DNA from: Cloacibacterium caeni_C
GTDB taxonomy: Bacteria > Bacteroidota > Bacteroidia > Flavobacteriales > Weeksellaceae
Length of the DNA: 7,024 bases
Reading direction: 5' to 3'
Assembly: GCA_002422665.1 (NCBI GenBank)
Contig: DITA01000060.1
Location: 1 to 7,024 of the forward strand
Shown here: one piece after another, positions 1 to 5,498 of the stretch
Layout: every line of letters begins with the position of its first letter
How positions within the stretch are numbered: position 1 is the first letter of the stretch
The notes under the pieces: model-generated
What the model was told of the DNA's origin: nothing
What the model saw: the letters and a program-made list of their open reading frames with translations, nothing else
Databases searched by the model: none
Made by a program: the position numbers and the translations under genes

Positions 1-2756
1 AAATCGAAGAAAGAAAAGCACAGGGTCTTCACCCAAAACCTATTGACAGTGCAGAATTACTAAGCGCAATTATTGAGCAAATTAAAGATACAGCAAATGA
101 GTACAGAGCTGATTCTCTTAACTTTTTTATCTTTAATACTTTACCGGGCACAACTAGTGCAGCTGGTGTAAAAGCTAAGTTTTTAAAGGAAATAATCCTT
201 GGTGAATCTATAGTGGCAGAAATCACTCCTACTTACGCTTTTGAATTGCTATCTCACATGAAAGGAGGTCCTTCAATCGAAGTTCTTCTTGATTTGGCTT
301 TAGGAAATGATGAAGCTACTGCAAAACAAGCCGCTGAAGTTCTTAAAACTCAGGTTTTCTTGTATGATGCTGATACAGCGCGTTTAAAAGAAGCTTATGA
401 AACGGGAAATGTAATCGCTAAGGATATTTTGGAAAGCTATGCAAAAGCAGAGTTTTTTACTAAACTTCCAGAAGTTCCAGAAGAAATTAAAGTTGTGACT
501 TATATCGCTGCAGAAGGTGATATTTCAACTGATTTATTATCTCCTGGGAATCAAGCTCACTCACGTTCTGACCGTGAATTACACGGAAAATGTATGATGT
601 CTCCTGCTCAACAGGAAGAAATAAAAGCTTTACAAGCTCAACATCCTGATGCAAGTGTAATGCTGATTGCAGAAAAAGGAACAATGGGAGTTGGTTCTTC
701 TCGTATGTCTGGTGTAAACAACGTTGCGCTTTGGACTGGTAAACAAGCAAGTCCTTACGTACCATTCGTAAATATCGCTCCAATTGTAGCTGGAACTAAT
801 GGAATTTCTCCAATTTTCTTAACTACAGTTGATGTAACTGGAGGTATAGGAATCGACCTTCAAAACTGGGTAAAAAAAATTGACGAAAACGGAAACCCTG
901 TCCGTAATGAAAATGGTGATATTGTTTTAGAAGAAAAATATTCTGTTGCTACAGGAACTATTCTTACAATTAATACAAAAGAGAAAAAATTATACAATGG
1001 AGAAACTGAATTGAAAGATATTTCAAAATCATTTACTCCTCAAAAATTAGAATTTATAAGAGCTGGTGGTTCTTATGCTATCGTTTTTGGTAAAAAAATC
1101 CAAACATTTGCAGCTAAAACTTTAGGAATTACAGCTCCTACAGTTTTCGCTCCATCAAAAGAAATTTCTATCGAAGGACAAGGACTTACCGCTGTTGAAA
1201 AAATCTTCAACAGAAATGCAGTAGGCGTTCCAGAAGGTAAAGTTTTACACGCTGGTTCTGATGTGAGAGTTGAAGTAAATATCGTTGGTTCTCAAGATAC
1301 TACAGGTTTAATGACCGCTCAAGAACTAGAATCTATGGCAGCAACGGTGATTTCTCCAATTGTAGATGGAGCGTATCAATCAGGCTGTCACACTGCTTCA
1401 GTTTGGGATAAAAAAGCACAGGCTAATATTCCTAAATTAATGAAATTTATGAACGATTTCGGGGTTATCACAGCTCGTGACCCGAAAGGTGAATACCACG
1501 CCATGACAGACGTTATTCACAAAGTTCTTAACGATATTACAGTAGACGAATGGGCAATCATCATCGGAGGAGATTCTCACACAAGAATGTCTAAAGGAGT
1601 TGCTTTCGGCGCTGACTCTGGAACGGTAGCTTTAGCTTTGGCAACAGGTGAGGCTTCAATGCCGATTCCTGAATCTGTAAAAGTTACTTTCAAAGGAGAG
1701 ATGAAAAAGCACATGGATTTCCGTGATGTAGTTCATGCAACTCAGGCTCAGATGTTGAAGCAATTTGACGGAGAAAACGTTTTCCAAGGTAGAATTATTG
1801 AGGTTCATATCGGAACGCTTCCTGCCGACCAAGCATTTACCTTCACAGACTGGACTGCAGAAATGAAAGCGAAAGCCTCTATCTGTATTTCTGAAGACGA
1901 TACTTTGATTGAATCATTGGAAATTGCGAAAAGCAGAATCCAAATTATGATTGATAAAGGAATGGACAATAAAAATCACGTTCTACAAGGATTAATCAAC
2001 AAAGCAAATAAGAGAATTGAGGAAATCAGAACTGGTGACAAACCTGCTTTAACTCCAGATGCTAATGCTAAATATTACGCTGAAGTTGTGGTAGATTTAG
2101 ATCAAATCATTGAACCAATGATTGCAGACCCAGATGTAAACAACGAAGACGTTTCTAAAAGATATACTCACGATACCATTAGAGACCTTACTTATTATGG
2201 AGGTGAGAAAAAAGTTGACCTTGGTTTCGTAGGTTCTTGTATGGTTCACAAAGGTGACCTTAAAATCGTTTCTCAAATGTTGAGAAATCTTGAAAAACAA
2301 AATGGTAAAGTAGAATTCCAAGCACCACTTGTTGTAGCCGCTCCTACTTATAACATCATTGATGAATTAAAAGCTGAAGGTGACTGGGAATTACTTGAAA
2401 AATATTCAGGTTTTGAATTTAACGATGCCGCTCCAAAAGGCGAAGCTCGTACACAGTATGAAAATATGATGTACTTAGAGCGCCCAGGATGTAATCTTTG
2501 TATGGGTAACCAGGAAAAAGCGGAAAAAGGAGACACTGTTTTGGCAACTTCTACTCGCCTTTTCCAAGGAAGAGTAGTAGAAGATTCTGACCGTAAAAAA
2601 GGAGAATCTCTATTGGCTTCTACTCCAGTTGTAGTATTATCTGCAATCTTAGGTCGCATTCCAAGTATTGACGAGTACAAAACAGCTGTTGAAGGAATCA
2701 ACTTAACGACTTTCGTTCCATCAATTAAAGAATTGGTAACTGTTGGCCATTTTTAA
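1..2756 (+). CDS. acnB: Aconitate hydratase B (aconitate hydratase 2 / 2-methylisocitrate dehydratase), 5' end outside window
   Basis: This cytoplasmic [4Fe-4S] enzyme interconverts citrate and isocitrate in the TCA cycle, and in the family also hydrates 2-methyl-cis-aconitate. The frame is open from the left edge; codons start at base 3 and 917 residues are visible. The first residues (IEERKAQGLHPKPID) match the N-terminus of E. coli AcnB as I recall it, so only about ten residues are missing and the GTG at 213 is internal. Domains in visible numbering: HEAT-like domain about 1-150, swivel domain about 155-385 with the substrate-loop motif GSSR at 231-234, then the catalytic core with CHTA at 462-465 and GDSHTR at 523-528. 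Cluster ligands are Cys746 in GSCM and Cys830/Cys833 in PGCNLCMGNQ. The ligand gap is about 25 residues longer than in E. coli, which I take to be a lineage insertion. Tandem TAATAA stops end the gene. E. coli AcnB also binds mRNA when its cluster is lost; nothing here tests that. Function is secure. Confidence 0.97.
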   Translation, partial: IEERKAQGLHPKPIDSAELLSAIIEQIKDTANEYRADSLNFFIFNTLPGTTSAAGVKAKFLKEIILGESIVAEITPTYAFELLSHMKGGPSIEVLLDLALGNDEATAKQAAEVLKTQVFLYDADTARLKEAYETGNVIAKDILESYAKAEFFTKLPEVPEEIKVVTYIAAEGDISTDLLSPGNQAHSRSDRELHGKCMMSPAQQEEIKALQAQHPDASVMLIAEKGTMGVGSSRMSGVNNVALWTGKQASPYVPFVNIAPIVAGTNGISPIFLTTVDVTGGIGIDLQNWVKKIDENGNPVRNENGDIVLEEKYSVATGTILTINTKEKKLYNGETELKDISKSFTPQKLEFIRAGGSYAIVFGKKIQTFAAKTLGITAPTVFAPSKEISIEGQGLTAVEKIFNRNAVGVPEGKVLHAGSDVRVEVNIVGSQDTTGLMTAQELESMAATVISPIVDGAYQSGCHTASVWDKKAQANIPKLMKFMNDFGVITARDPKGEYHAMTDVIHKVLNDITVDEWAIIIGGDSHTRMSKGVAFGADSGTVALALATGEASMPIPESVKVTFKGEMKKHMDFRDVVHATQAQMLKQFDGENVFQGRIIEVHIGTLPADQAFTFTDWTAEMKAKASICISEDDTLIESLEIAKSRIQIMIDKGMDNKNHVLQGLINKANKRIEEIRTGDKPALTPDANAKYYAEVVVDLDQIIEPMIADPDVNNEDVSKRYTHDTIRDLTYYGGEKKVDLGFVGSCMVHKGDLKIVSQMLRNLEKQNGKVEFQAPLVVAAPTYNIIDELKAEGDWELLEKYSGFEFNDAAPKGEARTQYENMMYLERPGCNLCMGNQEKAEKGDTVLATSTRLFQGRVVEDSDRKKGESLLASTPVVVLSAILGRIPSIDEYKTAVEGINLTTFVPSIKELVTVGHF

Positions 2757-2769
2757 TAAATTGTAAACT

Positions 2770-2787
2770 AAAGTCGAAAGGCTTTTT
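2770..2787 (+). other. Small hairpin with GAAA tetraloop after acnB
   Basis: Bases 2770-2775 (AAAGTC) pair with 2780-2785 (GGCTTT) around a GAAA loop at 2776-2779. This gives six base pairs including one G-U wobble, and a run of five T follows from 2783. GNRA loops closed by C-G are unusually stable in RNA. It lies 13 bases after the stop codon and 6 bases before the main terminator hairpin. It could be a first weak terminator or a 3'-end protective structure; it could also be chance. Confidence 0.4.
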
Positions 2788-2793
2788 AAATAT

Positions 2794-2832
2794 AAATTGG
2801 AAGATTTCTTGAGAAGTCTTCCAATTTTTTTT
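2794..2832 (+). terminator. Rho-independent terminator of acnB
   Basis: An 11-bp perfect stem (2794-2804 with 2817-2827) extends through one G-U pair and three more pairs to a TTGA loop at 2809-2812. The whole is a 15-bp hairpin running directly into eight T (2825-2832). It starts 37 bases after the acnB stop and should separate acnB transcription from the downstream aconitase. The stem is AT-rich, as usual in a low-GC genome. There is no matching T-run for the opposite strand, so it looks one-directional. Confidence 0.9.
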
Positions 2833-3045
2833 ATCATAAAATATTACATTTCACAAAATAATATTAATTTTAGCTTTAAATAAAATTCAATTTCAAATGT
2901 GAATTAATAGGTATTAAAAATTCAAACCATAGACTATTTTAATATTTTATCAATTCTGTAGGAATAGAATTTGATGGAGAATAATAACATCATTATCCTG
3001 TCATTTGAATACCAAATGCAAACTTTAAACAAAAAATAAATAGAT
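2833..3045 (+). promoter_or_regulatory. Intergenic leader upstream of the second aconitase, containing its presumed promoter
   Basis: About 210 very AT-rich bases lie between the acnB terminator and the next ATG, with no credible ORF. A promoter is expected here because the upstream gene is terminated, but I find no clean match to the Bacteroidota consensus (TTG near -33, TAnnTTTG near -7). The nearest is a degraded GTCATTTG at 3000-3007 with poor spacing to an upstream TTG at 2971. Short dyads occur: AATTCA/TGAATT (2884-2889, 2900-2905), AATTCT/AGAATT (2952-2957, 2966-2971) and CATTTG/CAAATG (3002-3007, 3013-3018). The word CAAATG also occurs at 2894. These could be operator half-sites or 5'-UTR structure, but such short dyads are common by chance at this composition. 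Confidence 0.4.
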
Positions 3046-5319
3046 ATGACATTCGACATCAACATGATCAAAAAAGTGTACGAGCGCTACCCTGGACGAA
3101 TTGCTGCAGCAAGACAAGCAGTACAAAAACCTCTTACACTTTCAGAAAAAATTCTTTACGCTCACCTTTGGCAAGGTAACGCAACAGAAACTTACGAAAG
3201 AGGAAACTCATATGTAGATTTCGCTCCGGATAGAGTTGCAATGCAAGATGCAACTGCACAAATGGCACTTTTACAGTTTATGCAAGCCGGAAAAGCTAAA
3301 GTTGCCGTTCCTTCTACAGTTCACGCTGATCACTTAATTCAAGCTAAAATTGGAGCTGATAAAGATTTACAAGAAGCACTAAATAAAAACAATGAAGTTT
3401 TCAACTTCCTAAGTTCAGTTTGTGATAAATACGGAATTGGTTTCTGGAAACCAGGAGCAGGTATTATTCACCAAGTTGTTTTAGAAAATTATGCTTTCCC
3501 TGGTGGAATGATGATTGGTACTGACTCTCACACTGTAAATGCAGGTGGATTAGGAATGGTAGCAGTTGGAGTTGGAGGAGCAGATGCAGTAGACGTAATG
3601 GCAGGAATGGCTTGGGAACTTAAAATGCCAAAATTAATTGGTGTAAAACTTACTGGTAAACTCAATGGCTGGACTTCAGCAAAAGACGTAATCCTAAAAG
3701 TAGCAGGAATTCTTACTGTAAAAGGTGGAACTGGTGCTATTGTAGAATATTTCGGAGAAGGAGCTGTATCTCTTTCTGCAACAGGAAAAGGAACTATCTG
3801 TAACATGGGTGCAGAAATTGGCGCTACCACGTCTACTTTCGGTTATGATGATTCTATGAGAAGATATCTTGCTGCAACAGGAAGACAAGAAGTAGTAGAT
3901 GCTGCCGATAAAATTGCTGAACACTTAACTGGTGATGCTGAAGTGTATGCAGAACCAGAAAAATATTTCGACCAAGTAATTGAAATTAACCTTTCTGAAT
4001 TAACTCCACACCTTAATGGTCCTTTTACTCCAGACTTAGCAACTCCAGTTGCTGAAATGAGAGATAAAGCTATTGCCAATGATTGGCCTCTAGATATAGA
4101 ATGGGCTTTAATTGGTTCTTGTACCAACTCATCATACGAAGATTTATCTAGAGCAGCTTCTATTGTAGAAGATGCGGTAGCAAAAGGCGTAAAACCAAAA
4201 GCTATTTTAGGAATTAACCCAGGTTCTGAACAAGTAAGATTTACCGCAGAAAGAGATGGCCTGATAGATACTTTCAAAAAATTTGAAAATTCTAGAATTT
4301 TCACCAACGCTTGTGGACCTTGTATCGGACAATGGGACAGAGAAGGCGCTGAAAAACAAGAGAAAAACTCTATCATTCACTCTTTCAACAGAAACTTTGC
4401 AAAAAGAGCAGATGGTAACCCAAACACTCACGCTTTCGTAGCTTCGCCTGAAATGGTAGCTGCCGTAGCAATTTCTGGAAGATTAGATTTCAACCCGATT
4501 ACAGATACATTAACCAACCAAAATGGTGAGCAAGTAAAACTAGACGAACCTAAAGGTTCTGAACTTCCAGCAAAAGGATTTGACGTAGAAGATAACGGCT
4601 ACCAAGCTCCTGCTGAAGATGGTTCTTCTGTTCAAGTAATTGTTTCTCCCACTTCTGATAGATTACAGTTATTAGAACCTTTCTCACCTTGGGATGGTAA
4701 AAATATTACAGGTGCTAAACTCCTCATCAAAGCTGAAGGAAAATGTACTACCGACCATATTTCTATGGCTGGTCCTTGGTTGAAATACAGAGGTCACTTA
4801 GATAACATTTCTAATAATATGTTGATTGGTGCGGTCAATTTCTTTAACAAAGAAGCCAACAGAGTTAAAAACCAATTAACTGGAGAATATGGCGAAGTTC
4901 CTGCAGTACAAAGAGCTTACAAAGCAGCAGGCGTTCCTTCAATTGTAGTAGGAGATCAAAACTACGGAGAAGGTTCTTCTAGAGAACACGCTGCAATGGA
5001 GCCAAGACATCTTGGTGTAAAAGCAGTTTTAGTAAAATCTTTTGCGAGAATCCACGAAACTAATCTTAAAAAACAAGGTATGCTTGCGTTAACTTTTGTA
5101 AATGCTGAGGATTATGATAAAATCCAAGAAGATGATACTTTCGATTTCTTAAATCTAGAAGGTTTCGCGCCTAATACTCCACTTCAAATTCAGATTACAC
5201 ACTCAGACGGAACTACGGATACTATTCTTGCTAATCACACGTATAACGAACAACAAATTGGATGGTTTAGGGCCGGTTCTGCGCTTAATCTAATCGCTGA
5301 AGAAGCTAAAAAAGCATAA
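3046..5319 (+). CDS. Aconitate hydratase, mitochondrial type
   Basis: This is a complete 757-residue cytoplasmic [4Fe-4S] aconitase of the TCA cycle. It resembles mitochondrial aconitase (ACO2) more than E. coli AcnA, which is about 890 residues. Landmarks align with pig mitochondrial aconitase nearly without shift: Asp95-His96 in HADHL, His142 in GIIHQ, Asp160 and His162 in GTDSHT, cluster ligands Cys359 in GSCTNSS and Cys423/Cys426 in ACGPCIGQWDR, and the catalytic Ser645 in GEGSSREHAA. The catalytic core fills about residues 1-500, a linker follows, and the swivel domain covers about 540-757 with SFARIHETNLKKQG and the C-terminal WFRAGSALN. The start is fixed: an in-frame TAA lies six bases upstream of the ATG at 3046, and the next Met is residue 7. 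The upstream region is A-rich without a Shine-Dalgarno motif, normal for Bacteroidota. The gene probably has its own promoter, being flanked by terminators. It is usually named acnA or acn in annotations; no symbol is certain. Confidence 0.97.
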   Translation: MTFDINMIKKVYERYPGRIAAARQAVQKPLTLSEKILYAHLWQGNATETYERGNSYVDFAPDRVAMQDATAQMALLQFMQAGKAKVAVPSTVHADHLIQAKIGADKDLQEALNKNNEVFNFLSSVCDKYGIGFWKPGAGIIHQVVLENYAFPGGMMIGTDSHTVNAGGLGMVAVGVGGADAVDVMAGMAWELKMPKLIGVKLTGKLNGWTSAKDVILKVAGILTVKGGTGAIVEYFGEGAVSLSATGKGTICNMGAEIGATTSTFGYDDSMRRYLAATGRQEVVDAADKIAEHLTGDAEVYAEPEKYFDQVIEINLSELTPHLNGPFTPDLATPVAEMRDKAIANDWPLDIEWALIGSCTNSSYEDLSRAASIVEDAVAKGVKPKAILGINPGSEQVRFTAERDGLIDTFKKFENSRIFTNACGPCIGQWDREGAEKQEKNSIIHSFNRNFAKRADGNPNTHAFVASPEMVAAVAISGRLDFNPITDTLTNQNGEQVKLDEPKGSELPAKGFDVEDNGYQAPAEDGSSVQVIVSPTSDRLQLLEPFSPWDGKNITGAKLLIKAEGKCTTDHISMAGPWLKYRGHLDNISNNMLIGAVNFFNKEANRVKNQLTGEYGEVPAVQRAYKAAGVPSIVVGDQNYGEGSSREHAAMEPRHLGVKAVLVKSFARIHETNLKKQGMLALTFVNAEDYDKIQEDDTFDFLNLEGFAPNTPLQIQITHSDGTTDTILANHTYNEQQIGWFRAGSALNLIAEEAKKA

Positions 5320-5328
5320 GCTTTTTTT
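5308..5328 (+). other. Hairpin enclosing the stop codon of the second aconitase
   Basis: Bases 5308-5315 (AAAAAAGC) are the exact inverse complement of 5320-5327 (GCTTTTTT). The four-base loop ATAA at 5316-5319 holds the TAA stop codon. The stem is eight pairs with only two G-C pairs, and a seventh T follows at 5328. The left arm also encodes the C-terminal Lys-Lys-Ala, so the pairing could be a by-product of a lysine-rich tail. It could act as a weak first terminator ahead of the one at 5339. Confidence 0.4.
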
Positions 5329-5338
5329 CATAAATACT

Positions 5339-5370
5339 AAAAAACCACTCGAAAATTCGGGTGGTTTTTT
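5339..5370 (+). terminator. Rho-independent terminator after the second aconitase
   Basis: A hairpin pairs 5339-5352 with 5357-5370 around the loop AAAT. The arms are AAAAAACCACTCGA and TCGGGTGGTTTTTT, giving 14 pairs with a single G-U wobble. The T-run forms the right arm and the A-run the left arm, so the structure can in principle terminate transcription on either strand. It starts 20 bases after the aconitase stop and separates it from the receptor gene. Confidence 0.88.
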
Positions 5371-5498
5371 ATTGGCATAAAAGTTTTTTTTTAAAAAAAG
5401 TTAATCATTGGAATTTTAATTAAACTTCAATTTTCGATTTGGCAATAAATTTTTTGTAACAAAATAGTGTTTCTGCAGTCTTATAGAAGAATTTAAAA
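5371..5498 (+). promoter_or_regulatory. Intergenic region upstream of the receptor gene, presumed promoter
   Basis: These 128 bases lie between the terminator and the receptor start. They open with a homopolymer junction of nine T followed by seven A (5384-5399), which may bend DNA or act as an upstream element. The best Bacteroidota-like promoter match is TTG at 5408-5410 with TCGATTTG at 5434-5441, but the second base of the -7 box is wrong (TC for TA) and the 23-base gap is long. AGAAGA at 5485-5490, about eight bases before the ATG, is a weak purine-rich stretch only. Promoter assignment is tentative. Confidence 0.3.

Noticed and set aside
2348..2701. Minus-strand ORF of 117 codons at the 3' end of acnB
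   Set aside because: Antisense shadow of the conserved AcnB cluster-binding region, with no independent protein features.
213..2756. acnB starting at the GTG codon at 213
   Set aside because: The same frame is open upstream to the window edge and encodes conserved AcnB N-terminal sequence.
2833..3045. Riboswitch or small RNA gene in the aconitase leader
   Set aside because: No known aptamer core is visible, the stems are only about six AT-rich pairs, and no internal terminator follows them before the ATG.
3843..4376. Minus-strand ORF of 177 codons inside the second aconitase
   Set aside because: It lies wholly antisense to a clearly conserved enzyme, is serine-rich low-complexity translation, and resembles no family I know.
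5434..5441. TCGATTTG as a definite -7 promoter box for the receptor
   Set aside because: One of the two conserved TA bases is missing and the gap to the upstream TTG is too long for confidence; kept only as a tentative match.
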